Below, one piece after another: positions 11,563 to 23,069 of a stretch of 64,000 nucleotides of DNA. The notes under the pieces were generated by a model, which had not been told where the DNA came from, did no database searches, and saw only the letters and a program-made list of their open reading frames with translations. Origin of the DNA: Halichoerus grypus (Eukaryota > Chordata > Mammalia > Carnivora > Phocidae); contig NC_135724.1 in NCBI RefSeq assembly GCF_964656455.1, positions 9,539,466-9,603,465 on the forward strand, given 5' to 3'. The translations under genes and the position numbers were made by a program. Each line of letters opens with the position of its first letter. Positions within the stretch are counted from its first letter, which is position 1.

Positions 11563-13020
11563 AAATGCAAAATAAAATACATATACAAGCACACATTGAT
11601 TTGGGGGCAAGTAAACTGAGAAAAAGTCACTTATTCTTAATATCAACATGATTTAAATAGACATTTAGGGGAACCTTAAGACATAATAACAAATGGGAAA
11701 TAAACAGCTCTGCAGGGAGATGTTTAATGTTATGTAGGAAATGTTTTGATATGCAAGACTCTACTGAGTGAGGGATGTCCTTTTGAAGGGCAGGCTCAAT
11801 ATGAAAGATTCTCTCCTTAAGGAAAGGAGTCAATAGAAAGCTCTCCACAGTCCTGCAGGGCAAACAGAATGCCCAGACAGCTGGGCTTCATACAGAGGGA
11901 GTGCTTAGAGTCAAAAAGTTGGAAGACTGGACAAACAGAGCCATAGAGATTTCCTGATTTTCAGTGATAGACAGTGAGCATCTAGCCGAGAACCTTGAAA
12001 AAATCATTACCCTGCTAAAAAAGAACTGAGAATGTCCTGGGATGAATAATAATGACTGATGCAATCTACAAGAAATAAAGAAACAAACCCTCCTCAAAAT
12101 TTCACAAATTATGTAAAAATAAGAGAAAAAGTTAGAAGCCAAACAAGGCAGAACTGTGGCAATGTCCTTAATCACAGCTACTTGGGGCCTTTTTTCTCAT
12201 TAAAACTTAAAAAATAAGAATTGGAAATTATCCAAACATCATAGACTGCCAATAATGGGCTGTCACATGCAAAATTACCTAAATGAAAAGACTGTATGTT
12301 TCATTTCATAGTTTGAGTTAAATCATCCTCAACTAATCCTTTTGTTGATTTCATAAAGTCCAAACAAGGAAATAAGATGTATTGAGATTGTTTTGGATAA
12401 GCTGCACTCAAACTGTGAACCAGCATCCGAGGGGCCAACTCCTTGAAAGATGGAGAAAAAGACAAACATCAGGTGTTCAGGCTTCCACTGCAATTCAGCT
12501 AGAGTCGCATGCATCTGACTGGATTAGTAGTTGAAATCTGAGCAAAAATTTGCCTCTTCAAAAACTTCCAAATGAGAAGAATAAGTTGAAAACCAGTGTG
12601 ACAATTCATATCCATAATATGTGAATACTATATGAGTCTCATAGTAAAATGGGTTTCAGACTGGTCATGCCAGAGATATCAGCTAATTTACTGCACTTTT
12701 TTATTTTCCAAGGTCTCTACTACTCATTTTGAGATGCCACATAATAGGCAAACAGAACAAACCAACTTAGTTTATACTTAATTTATGGACCTAATGCTAG
12801 ATTGATATATATAAACTCATATTCCATGTATGCTATTATATAAGTTATATATGATTCCAAACTCTCATTAGGTCAATTTTCCCCTGCTCTTATGGGCAAC
12901 ATATATATGCATCATTTGTTGTGATCTTTATTTCTTATGTCAACCGGCATGAGAATCCTACCAGGCTTTGTAGTTACTGAAATTGACAAAAATGCTTTTT
13001 TTTTTTTTTTTACAAATATC
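11563..13020. other. Unassigned stretch ending in a poly(T) run
   Basis: No gene recognised. Minus-strand ORFs at 11627-11863, 11888-12175 and 12329-12514 lie close together, but their translations do not form a recognisable protein and each is under 100 codons. A T16 run at about 12996-13011 could be the antisense tail of an unrecognised retrocopy. Confidence 0.45.
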
Positions 13021-13079
13021 TACAAATTTATTTCAAAATAATGTGATATGTAAGTTTTCAAATGTGCGATCTTTGTATA

Positions 13080-14430
13080 AAAGTGATAGAAATTTACATT
13101 AAAAATCACTTAATTAACATACAATTTGCATACAATTAACCCATTTTAAGTGTAGAGTTTGTTAAATTTTGGCTATATATACACATACATATGTATGTAT
13201 ATATCAAATGACAATAGAATTAAAATATTAAAAAAGACCGCTTTGTAGCTTTGTAGACCACCATCCCCCCATCCACAGCCCAGGGTAACTGTTGATCTGA
13301 TTTCTATCACTCTAGCAATATATATATTTTTATATATATATAATATATATATTATGTCATCTTTTGTGTCTGACTTCTTTTCCTTGTTGTTGCATGTATC
13401 CGTGATTCATTCTGTTTTATTGCTGGATAGCATTCCATCATATGGAAAGGCCATAGTTTATTTATCCACTGATATAATAGACATATTGACTATTTCCAGT
13501 TTTGGCAGTGAGGAATACACATACTGTGAACATTTGCATGCAAGTTTTTGGGGACATATGCTTTCATTTCTCTGAGTAAATACCTAGGAATACAATTACT
13601 GGGATGTATGGTAAACATATGGTAACTTTACAAGAAACTGCCAAATATATTCTAACATGGCTATACTACTTTGCATTCCCATGAGCAATCTATGGTATTT
13701 CCATTTGCTTTACATTCTTGTCTACACTTGGTATTACCAAGGTTTTTAATGTAGCCATTTTTGTGGGTATATAGTGGTATCTTGGTGAGGGTTTTATTTA
13801 CATCCTTGTAATGATTCTTTATGAAAAGCATTGTTTCATGTGCTTGTACATGTACAAGAATTTGTACATCTTCTCTGATGAAGAATTTGTACAAAGGCTT
13901 TTATCCAAGTTTTTTGTTGGTTTGTTTTCTTATTATTGATTTGTAAGAATTCTTCACCTTCCAAATGCAAGATATTCATCATATATATTTTGCAAATGTT
14001 TTCTCTCAGGTTGTGGTTTACCTTTATATTTTCTTTCTTTTTTTTTTTAAGATTTTATTTATTTATTTGAGAGACAGAGCATGTGCGCACGAGCAAGCAT
14101 GAGCATGGGAGGGGGGCAGAGGGAAAGGGAAGGGAAGCAGACTCCTCACTGAGCAGGGAGCCTGATGAGAGACTCAATTCCAGGACCTTGGGACCATGAC
14201 CTGAGCTGGAGGCAGATGTTTAACCAACTGAGCCACCCAGGCGCCCTACGTTTATATTTTCTAAATAGAATCTTTCAAAATATTTTTGTAAATTTGTAAT
14301 TTTGATGGAGTCTAATTTATTAAGTTTTTAGTTTTATAGTTTGGTCTTTTCTTTTTAAAGAAATCTTTGCCTCACTCAAGCTCACAAATATTTGTTCTAT
14401 TTAATTCTAGAGTTTTTAGAGTTTTAACTT
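13080..14430 (-). mobile_element. L1M, 1.3 kb 3' part, antisense, split by a SINE
   Basis: The + strand follows the reverse complement of an old L1 from the 3' UTR into ORF2: AACCCATTTTAAGTGTAGAG, CTGATTTCTATCACTCTAG, TTTATTTATCCACTGATATA, TAAATACCTAGGAATACAAT, TTTGCATTCCCATGAGCAAT and AATTTTGATGGAGTCTAATT. It is interrupted at 14035-14248 by a Can-SINE. ORFs at 13354-13575 (+) and 13661-13894 (-) are fragments of this relic. An AT palindromic microsatellite lies at 13320-13352. Confidence 0.85.
14035..14248 (-). mobile_element. Can-SINE nested in the L1M
   Basis: Tail TTAAGATTTTATTTATTTAT on the left, head GAGCCACCCAGGCGCCCT on the right. Target-site duplication TTTATATTTTCT at 14023-14034 and 14251-14262. 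The flanking L1 sequence continues colinearly across it, which dates it after the L1M. Confidence 0.94.
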
Positions 14431-14499
14431 GAAACTACAAGAGATTATATGCAAATGTAAAAGTAGTGAATAGAGGAGCTGTAGGTCACACTGTCTGGG

Positions 14500-14668
14500 A
14501 TAAATCCTTTCTGGCCACATACATCACCCTACATTGTCCATCCGGTAAATGGTTCTGCTTTCTAGATCTCAGTGCTCTCATTTGTGAAATAAAGATGATA
14601 CTACCTAACACTGAAAACGTATAATTATTTTTATGATTATATAATGTTGTACAATAAACTTGGTATGA
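14500..14668 (-). mobile_element. MIR fragment
   Basis: Reads CAGTGCTCTCATTTGTGAAA, TAAAGATGATACTACCTAAC, then a decayed tail region, as expected for antisense MIR. It is strongly diverged, so the identification is moderate. Confidence 0.5.
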
Positions 14669-14779
14669 TGACTGAATCATACCTTAGTACATTTTAACAC
14701 TGCCACCTGTTATTATTTTTCGTTATTAATATTAATTCTTTAATACTAAAAATGCTTTTTTTTAAAAGTGCCTTTGTGT

Positions 14780-14893
14780 GGGGCACCTGGCTGGCTCAGT
14801 CAGTAGAACATGCAATTCTTGATCTTGGGGTTGTAAGTTCAAGCCCCACGTTGGGTGGAGAGATTATTTTAAAATAAAATTAAAAAAAAAAAA
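14780..14893 (+). mobile_element. Short tRNA-Lys-type Can-SINE
   Basis: Head GGGGCACCTGGCTGGCTCAG, an A-box region CTGGCTCAGTCAGTAGAAC, B box GTTCAAGCCCC, then GTTGGGTGGAGAGATTA followed directly by an A-rich tail. The CT-rich body of the longer SINEs is absent, so this is a distinct, probably older subfamily close to the tRNA-Lys ancestor. Loose flanking repeats GTGCCTTTGTG and GTGTCTTTGCTG are visible. It is a SINE and not a functional tRNA gene: the acceptor stem does not close. Confidence 0.9.
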
Positions 14894-14899
14894 GGTGTC

Positions 14900-15197
14900 T
14901 TTGCTGAACATGGAGAAGGAAGGAATTAAGACTTCACCAAACATATTATAGTGTGTCCATCAATATCATCAACTCCTCCAAAAGAAAACAAACAGAAATC
15001 CTTATTACACAACAATTGAGGTAGAGAAGGTATTTTTCAAAGAATTATAGTATGAATCAGCATTTGGTTTATTCAACTACATATAATATCTTCTAATTGA
15101 TAGATTGATGGTTATTTATCTGTTAGAAACACAGATGTTACTACGGTTCACATGTATGTTAACAAAAGACTAGAAACTTTTAGTATATGAAACTAAA
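14900..15197. other. Unassigned stretch
   Basis: Nothing recognised between the short SINE and the MIR. Confidence 0.5.
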
Positions 15198-15426
15198 GAG
15201 CACCCAGTAGACCCTAGGTACTCTTCTAAACCCTTCACATGCTTATTGATTTAATCTTCACAAGAATCCTATGAGGTAGACAGACATTATTATCCATAGT
15301 TTGCTAGAGGGACAAATGGTGCAGAGAGATTATCTAAATTGACCAGGGATTCTTTAATGTGAAACTGTAGTTGAATTCAAGAGCTACAGCTCCAGAGCCC
15401 ATGTTCTTAATAACTACATCGTGCCA
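15198..15426 (+). mobile_element. MIR, near full length
   Basis: Well-ordered MIR features: ACTCTTCTAAACCCTTCACA, TTAATCTTCACAAGAATCCT, ATGAGGTAGACAGACATTAT, GTGCAGAGAGATTATCTAAA, and the end CCAGAGCCCATGTTCTTAAT. One of the best preserved MIR copies here. Confidence 0.88.
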
Positions 15427-16150
15427 ACTAACAATTGCCATGACAAGGCACGGATCCTGGGCATATGCCCCAAAGACCTGTGGGAATAGCCTTCAGGAAC
15501 GTGGAGAGGAAGGGAGACTAACTGAGAAATTTTGAAGATCATATATAAAGTAACCTAAAGGTAGATCTGCGTTTCCTTTTACGAAAGGATTTATACGTGC
15601 AATATATGAGTGGGTTGTGCTGATAGATGTCTGTAATGTATTATTGTTGACCAGTAAGTGCTGCCCTTCTAGGAAGTGGGTCCAATTCCTTGCCCTGGTA
15701 AAGTCAGGCAACATGAGCAGAGGGATGGGTGTCGCTTCTAAGCAGAAGCCTTAGGGACTGGTGTGTGTTTTGCCGTGTTTAGTTTTGCTCTTTCTTTGAG
15801 CTAGAGGCAGCTTTTTCGGGCTGCTTCTGGAGTGAATAAAACATGGGAGCATATGCCTCATATACCTCAACACAGCTGAGGCATAAAGGGGGTACAGTGT
15901 AAGCCAGGGATCAAGTTCCTTTTTTCTAAGCTGCCCGTAATTTGCCATTTGTCAACACAGCATAACCTAGCCTATCCAAATTGACAGAGCGTCCCCCCTT
16001 TTAATATTTTTAGTTTAAAGTAAGACAACTCATTAAACGAGTACTTGTCAGTATCTCTGCACGACGTTCTCTAAGCTGGCCCAGCAGAGAGGTTTGATAG
16101 TGATTGCAGCCGCATAGGTAAGATGGGGCTTGGCATTCCACAATTGTGAA
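15427..16150. other. Unassigned stretch
   Basis: No gene or clear repeat. Slightly richer in G+C around 15640-15950; minus-strand ORFs 15493-15714 and 15751-15948 show no family resemblance. Confidence 0.45.
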
Positions 16151-16154
16151 CGAA

Positions 16155-16990
16155 GAGATAAAGAAAATACGCATATAGAGACAATGGAATGCTATCTGGC
16201 CCTAAAAAAGAAGGAAATCTTGCCACTTGAGACAAGATGGATGAACCTAGAGAACATTATGCTAAGGGAATAAAGCCAGTTACAGAAAGACAAATGCTGA
16301 ATGATTTAACTTGTTTGAGGTATCTAAATAGTTAAGCTCATGGACTCAGAGAATAGAATGGTGGTTGCCAGGGGCTTGGGGAAGGGGGAAATGGGAAATT
16401 GTTTTTCAAAGAGTATAAAGTTTTTATTATGCAAGTTGAATAAATTCTAGAGATCTGCTGTACTGCATAACACCTGTGGTTCACAATATGCTTAAATTTT
16501 GTACACTTCAAAATATCATGTACCTTAAGATATACAAAGATGAGAGATCTTACGTTAAGTCTTCTTACTAAAAAAAATAGGTGAAGAGACTTAAAAGGTA
16601 CAAACTTCCAGTTATGAAATAAATAAATCATAGAGATAAAAAGTACAGCATAGGAAATACAGTAAATAATATTATGATAATGTTGCATGGTGATAGTTAC
16701 CTTTGTGAGCATTGCATAATGTACAGAATTGTCAAGTCTCTATGTTATGCACCTAAAACTAATAGAACACTGTATGCTAATATACTTCAATAACAATTGA
16801 AAAAACAAAAAAGAATGCAAGGAAATTTTTGGAGGTGATAGATAATACCTTGGTTGTGGTAATGGTATCATGATGTATGCATATGTCAAAATTGATCATG
16901 ATATATATATATATATTAAATGTGTTCATTTTTATATATCACATATATTATATATCAATTATACATCAATAAATATAAAAGAAATAACAA
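16155..16990 (+). mobile_element. Cluster of L1M 3' ends
   Basis: 16155-16420 follows the end of L1 ORF2 and the start of the 3' UTR (CAATGGAATGCTATCTGGCC, AGACAAGATGGATGAACCTA, AGAATGGTGGTTGCCAGGGG). 16590-16800 contains another 3'-UTR type (AAGGTACAAACTTCCAGTTA, TAGTTACCTTTGTGAGCATT, GCACCTAAAACTAATAGAAC). 16825-16985 gives a third (TTTTGGAGGTGATAGATAAT, CACATATATTATATATCAAT). Either one rearranged L1 or several L1M copies inserted into each other. The 124-codon minus ORF 16338-16712 is antisense to these and not a gene. Confidence 0.75.
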
Positions 16991-16999
16991 GAAAAAGGC

Positions 17000-19884
17000 A
17001 GATCTTGAATATTCTGAGATTTCCCTGGAGTTGAGCTGGTAATTCAACATATAACCTTTCATGGTTAGCTCATCTTTTCATTGAGGGAGAACAAACAAGA
17101 AATGTTTCTGGGAGCCCCTCTAATTTTTATTATATTTATTTATTTATTTATTATATATTTATTATATTCCCCAAATCAAAATTATATATCATTGACCGCC
17201 TCAATATTAATGGCCAATCTGTCTCGAAAACCATAAAGATCCATAGATATTAGGACAGATATTTTATTAGTCTCGTTAGCACTATTATAGGGAATAAGTT
17301 CTATATTTTCTTAGTACATCAAGAAGAAGTTATATATTTATGACAAAACATTGCAAAGAACACTTGAAAAGCACTTTTTCAATTAAGAGAGTACAATCGA
17401 TAAAATCCAATGAAACCCAGAAACCAGATCAAGAATTAATCTTATAAATATTTCCGTCTTAGCTCTTACTCAGTAAACAGGTAATGTGGTATCATTTCCT
17501 ATGTAGAATGCAAATGCAAACCATGATCAATATATAAAAACAAAGGAACTTGTGGTTATCATTCCAAAGTTACGGGTAATCTGAGTCATCATATACTTAT
17601 CAGTGAAACTTAATAAGCAAAATGAGACACAATAGTGTGCTTATAATCAATCTACTTCACAGATTAAAATTTTTAAAGCATAGGTTGAAAGATCACTCCA
17701 GGAGTATGGTTATCTGTAATCTTCACTGTCAGTATGATGTCAGTTTGTAGAGAAAGCCATGGCACAGAGTTCTTCTAGAAATGTGCCAATCTATGGTGCT
17801 GTAAAATTAGCTACATGCAACGTAGCCAGAGGGAGAATGTCCTCTCTTTCTCTTGGAAAACGTTTCTACAGGTAATTACCAAAGAACATGTGAGTAGAGA
17901 TGCTGAAGCATGAGCCTTCTGCCAAGTTCAGGTGACAGTGAGTTATAATGGACAGTGTCAAAAACTTAGGATTGGTTGCATTAGAAGAACTGGCTTATAC
18001 TCATGAATATTTTCATGCCCATGAACTCAGTCTTTAAATTGAAGAAGGACAAAGAAATACCAGTTTACTTCCCCCCATGAACATCAGAGACAGAAGTGGC
18101 ACTCAAAAAATATTAAGTATAAATTTATCACAACTTTGAAGTAAAATGTTTTCTTCACTCTTAGGATGGGAAAGGTACACATGCAAATGACTGGTTTTTA
18201 CATTTAAACCCTTTAACAAGAGGAATTTTATGTCATGGCTCTGAATTGTTCCCTTAACTGTAATACTAATCCTAACTTTAACATCACACAAAACGCTGTT
18301 AATTTCATTTTCAAGAAATAAGGACATTATCTACTGCTATTCACTGCACATAAACATTTATAAATTGTCTTTTTTTTTTCAAATACGCACTCTCTCCTTT
18401 CTTAAGTCCCTTACCAATAATTTGAATGTGAGGAGGTAGATATAAGAAAGTGCATTTTCATTCAGTTTAAATTAGTGTATAGTTTGTTCACTGTTTTCCA
18501 TTCGCCTTTTATCTCCCTATACAGATTGTAATACCAGTGCCTGAAAAGAACTGTAAAAACCATTTCACTTTATTTTTATACTGTAAACGTTTCATTTGAT
18601 ATGTATTGGCCCAATGATTTTAACAGTTTTGTGCCAGCAGGTGGAATGTTTGTTTGAAAATGATTTCCAGTTTCTAATTCTCTGCTCAGCCAGGAGGAGT
18701 GTCTACAGTGATCTTCTGAGCCTAAGCAGAAAGAACACTAGGTTTCCTTTTATGAGTCATTTGAAAACACATGCATAGTACTCTCCATTTACACTAAAAA
18801 TGTTTCCCAGCTAGGGTTTTCAGGGAGACTCAGGTGGGTACTTCTCACCCGGTCTCCTCTAATTGGTGTCCGGGGGTTGTGATTGATAGCTTAGGAACAA
18901 GATGCACAAAACACACAGAAAAATGATCCATGAGTCCTCTTCTGCTTGTGGTGCACAGGGAGACTATGCATCATGCTTTGGTCTCTGCTTACAAGAAACT
19001 ATTGGATCTCTTCCCCTCTCCTCACTTCTATATCACCCACAAATCTTCTAATTCATGTGCTGCTTTTGCATTTATTTTACGAATGAGGAACTGAAACTAT
19101 TTTCATGAAAACATCACAAAATTTTTCATTCTCCATGTGGAATTGATTCTCATTTAACAAGGTTTCCTGTGAAGGGCCAAGAATTAGCCTGGAGTGATTA
19201 ATTTTCAGTCTCAACCACATAGTGTGAGTCGATCTTTATAAGTTATGTTGAATCCAAATGATGCCACAATGCCTAGTGGGCGCAGGGGCATAAGAGTACC
19301 AAGAATGACATTGATCTCTCAGGTTGTGCTCTTAGCTGTAAGTATATTTGCAATTATTTCAAAAGGTAGGGAATGAATGGACTTATATTACAGGTTCTTT
19401 TAATTCAAGAAATATTAAGAATTTTAATTCACTTTAAACTTTAATTCAAATCCTCTTATAAATTTAGAATCATGCTACTGTTCACAGAGGAATGCATTTG
19501 CGGGATCGTTCAGAAATTTAAGATGATGATGGATTTGGGGTACCTCTCACTGACTAGTTATGAGAAAAGGTGTTTTAAAATACCAGAATCCAGCAATGGT
19601 CTTGATTTCCAGATATTTTGTTCTAATTGCAAAAGCCATAGTAATTTGTAAACTTTGGCTTCCTCGCAATTTATAATAAATGTGTTTCTGAAAAATGTTT
19701 AATGCAAATCAAGTTTTGAGAACTTAAATAGTATTTTCGATGCACTCAAACAATTTTCTATTTAATGGAAATGTGCACTGATTAGTTTTGAAAGTGAACA
19801 GTCATTGCCTAGTTCATATTGTTAGGTAATCCAGATTTAAATTTGTCATGATTTGAATAACTTTCTATCTTACTTCATATTTGT
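17000..19884. other. Long AT-rich stretch, no gene seen
   Basis: An AT microsatellite of (TTTA)n type lies at 17118-17166. Otherwise I recognise nothing. ORFs 18103-18327 (-) and 18596-18778 (+) have no resemblance to known families. Confidence 0.5.
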
Positions 19885-19995
19885 AATCATTCAATCATTC
19901 ACCTACCATTCAAGTGACTTATGAGCATCTACTTTTTGTTAGGTGCCAAATTAGAAATAGGAGAGACAACTGATTATAAATTATAATCCCTGTAT
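19885..19995 (-). mobile_element. L2 3'-end fragment
   Basis: TCATTCACCTACCATTCAAG, GAGCATCTACTTTTTGTTAG and GTGCCAAATTAGAAATAGGA resemble the reverse complement of the L2 3' end (cattcaacaaatatt, gagcacctactatgtgcc). Strongly decayed. Confidence 0.45.
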
Positions 19996-21023
19996 ATTAT
20001 AACACTTCATTCATTTCAATAACTGTTTGATGTAATTTTAAGTAAACAAACAAGCATTAACTTTTGTGAAGACCATCTAAAAGTGAATTATAAAAGAACC
20101 TTTATTCTTTTAACCTTTACTAACGGTTAAAAGTAAAATAATAATTTTTAAAAATCTATGCTCATCCAGACTTAGTGATCATTTTAAAAACCATTTAGGT
20201 TATTGCTGGAAAAGGTTGTCACTGCAATTTTCTAGATAAAACAAAGTCAAAGATAAAAGGAGAATAATCCCAACTTGTTGAAAGCTGTGCTTTCCAGACA
20301 ATGGCCCTGAAGACTCAAGCAATAGGAAAAAGTTGTCTACATCTTGCTTTCTGAAAGATGACAAAAGGAAGGAAAACATCAAAGGTATCATTCAAGGACT
20401 CATTTTATCTATTCTGTGTTGGCAGTTGGTAAAATATATACTATACTGTCTGTCATGTGTCAACACTTTTTCACTTCTTAAAAGTAGAGAAAATGTCCCC
20501 GATTTGTATAAAATGACAAAATTCCTCCATGTCCTTGGCTTAAAGTCTTAATAATATTTTTCTCTCTTCAATAAATACCTGTCACCATGCAGGATATTTT
20601 CTTTTTGTTTGTCTAATAATATTAATTTACCAGCAAGGGGAAAAATATGCTTTGACTTACCAGAGGATAAAGGATAGATGGATGGATGAGAGAGAGAGAG
20701 AGATTATCCATAAGTTAAGAGACATAATCATATATATTTTATCTTCCAACTATCAAAATAGTTTGCAACAGACAATGTGTTGTAGTCATAAGCAATATCC
20801 AACATTATCAATATTGAATTAGTTATTTCCTTATTTTTAAATAATTTAAGCTTTTGTTATAACAACAATATCTTTAAAAGAGATAATAGCAATAACTGGT
20901 TGTTCATATTCTGTTTTTTAGGGAATTAGAGAATTAGAATATAATTATTTGTCAAATACTAATGCCTAAACTGAAATTTTACCCCCACCCATTCTAAAAT
21001 GATTGCATGTATTCTTGCACATA
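19996..21023. other. Unassigned stretch with (GA)n
   Basis: No gene. (GGAT)/(GA)n simple repeat at 20674-20703. Opposed ORFs 20200-20391 and 20333-20551 overlap and are taken as chance. Confidence 0.5.
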
Positions 21024-21032
21024 TAACCATGA

Positions 21033-21226
21033 TTTTTTTTTTTTTTTTTAAGAGAGAGAGCATGCTCACATGGGAGGGGGAAGGAGCAGAGGGATAGAAA
21101 GAATCTTAAGCAGGCTCCATGCCCAGTGCAGAGCATGATACGGGCTTGATCCCAGGACCCTGAGATCATGACCTGAGCCAAAATCAAGAGTCAGACATTT
21201 AACCGACTGAGCCATGAGGCATCCAT
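21033..21226 (-). mobile_element. Can-SINE, diverged
   Basis: T18 tail, AGAGAGAGAGCATGCTCACA, body with GGGCTTGATCCCAGGACCC, and a head decayed to CTGAGCCATGAGGCATCC. Target-site duplication TAACCATGA at 21024-21032 and 21227-21235. Overlapping minus ORFs here are SINE read-through. Confidence 0.93.
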
Positions 21227-21239
21227 TAACCATGAATAT

Positions 21240-23064
21240 TTTTGAAAACAGTAATACATCTGCACACATAAAGAAAAATATTTAAACAGTTTAAGACAGT
21301 GATTTCCATAAGAATATAGAGAGCATGTTGGCAACTTGCTCTGATATTACTTATCCAGTTCTAGCAAATATGGAAGCAAACATCGTAATTTTTCTTTTCT
21401 ATCCATCCCCAAAGTCCAGCACATTTTAGCATGGTTCACTGAAGAAGGAAGATTCAATATAGTGTTAATTATGGAAATTCTGCTTTTAAAAACAAACTGG
21501 AAAATAATGCAAACCAGAGTTTAACACTTTTAACATTTTACATGAAAACTTAAAGGATAATCATATTTATTTTTCTGTATAACCTATAGCTTCTGCATTT
21601 TTTCCTACTTTATCTTCCAGATAAGAAAATTTTCTTTCTTTTGAAAATTTTCTTCAAAAATCAACAATAGAACAATACTTTTAGATCATTTTGCATCCAA
21701 AATATGGATCAGAAATACACATTCAATGATTTTTCTCTTATTTGTTTATTTTATCTTTTGCAGATTAGCCATCTATAGCTATTAAGAAAAGCTGACTTTT
21801 TGGAAAATAAAATGTGTTTTAATGTCTATAGTTCAACTGTATTTTTATAGATGATATCTAAGTCACATAAAGAATAGAATATATACTTTCTCATATGCAA
21901 TCCAGTGATCTCTTATTTTTAGTATACCAGCATAATTACAATCAGTTTCCTTTACTAGTAGTTCAGTTTAAGATAAACTGAAATTTTAAATCCAATAATT
22001 ATAGAAAGAGCCTAACAAAGACATACATCTCTCATCAAGCCAGCTATGCCAATGACTTCAATGTTACAAATTTATCAGCAGATTTTCCCTGAAACATGAA
22101 ATACGGTGTTATCAGTTGTCATCATTGATTCAAAGTGAACTGGAATTGCAGGTAAGCTATTCTGTACTCACAAGGGACAATATGATTTAAATTCCATGCA
22201 GATAGAAAGATAAATCTAAAACATTACTCTATAGCAAAATTAATTATTATTCCCTCGGGAGCTTTCAGTGCCCATATTTCTACATTACATTAATTTAGCT
22301 ATAAATATAAATATTTCAAACTACTGAAAATTAGATTTAAAATTATGGAATATCTTATGGCCAGACCATAAAGCAAGAAAAAAATGAGATAGGCAGCTGT
22401 GTTATTTTGAAATGTATGCACTGAGTTTCTGCACATGTCACCTCTCTCCCTATACCTTCTCCTCCTCCTCCCTCTCCCTTTGCCCTCTCTACCAAAGCAA
22501 ATAGAGTAGAAAATACTGCATTCCCATGCCCTTTTGGAAAAAAAGCACACACAAAAATAAACATTTTTTTGGATAGCTTTATGTACTTAATTTTAATATA
22601 TGCTAATAAAATAACCATAATAACAATTTGGGTTCTGAACATAGTATTTTTTGAATAGTTCTCTAAAAACATATAATGCAATATAAAAATTGGAAAGCAC
22701 CTCAGAAATCAATGAAAAGTAGAGTAATAGTTTTCCATAAATAGGGTGATAAATGTATGTTTCATGAATATTGAAGCTTCAGACTTCTAACTCGTAAAAT
22801 TATACTATGTGTATAACCCTAATTAAACTACTTTAAGCATATATACACATACACGTGCACATACATACTTTTGTTATATTTTGCCAAAATTAAAAATAAT
22901 TCTATTTTTTGATGAACTTATAAAACTTTAATTCATAAAAGTATACCTGACCTCAAAGCCTTATGGTGACAACTTTTTTTTCCTGAAAAAGTATTGAATA
23001 TAATTTATTTGTACAGTGGAATAAAATGTCATATCAGGCTAAATTTCATTTACTTTAACTCATT
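21240..23064. other. AT-rich stretch, no gene seen
   Basis: A pyrimidine-rich run (CTCTCTCCC, TCTCCTCCTCCTCCC) occupies 22440-22492. Minus ORFs 22299-22550 and 22355-22681 read through it in two frames, which argues against coding. Confidence 0.5.
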
Positions 23065-23069
23065 AAATT

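Noticed and set aside
12996..13011. Poly(T) run as the tail of a processed pseudogene
   Set aside because: Neither side reads as an mRNA-like sequence that I recognise and no flanking duplication was found.
14780..14893. Possible tRNA-Lys gene
   Set aside because: A and B box-like words exist, but the acceptor stem and anticodon arm do not form and an A-rich tail follows; it is a short Can-SINE.
16338..16712. 124-codon minus ORF
   Set aside because: It is antisense to L1M 3'-UTR sequence and has low-complexity ends.
22140..22160. Donor-like ATTGCAG|GTAAGC
   Set aside because: No convincing acceptor upstream within a normal exon length; likely chance.
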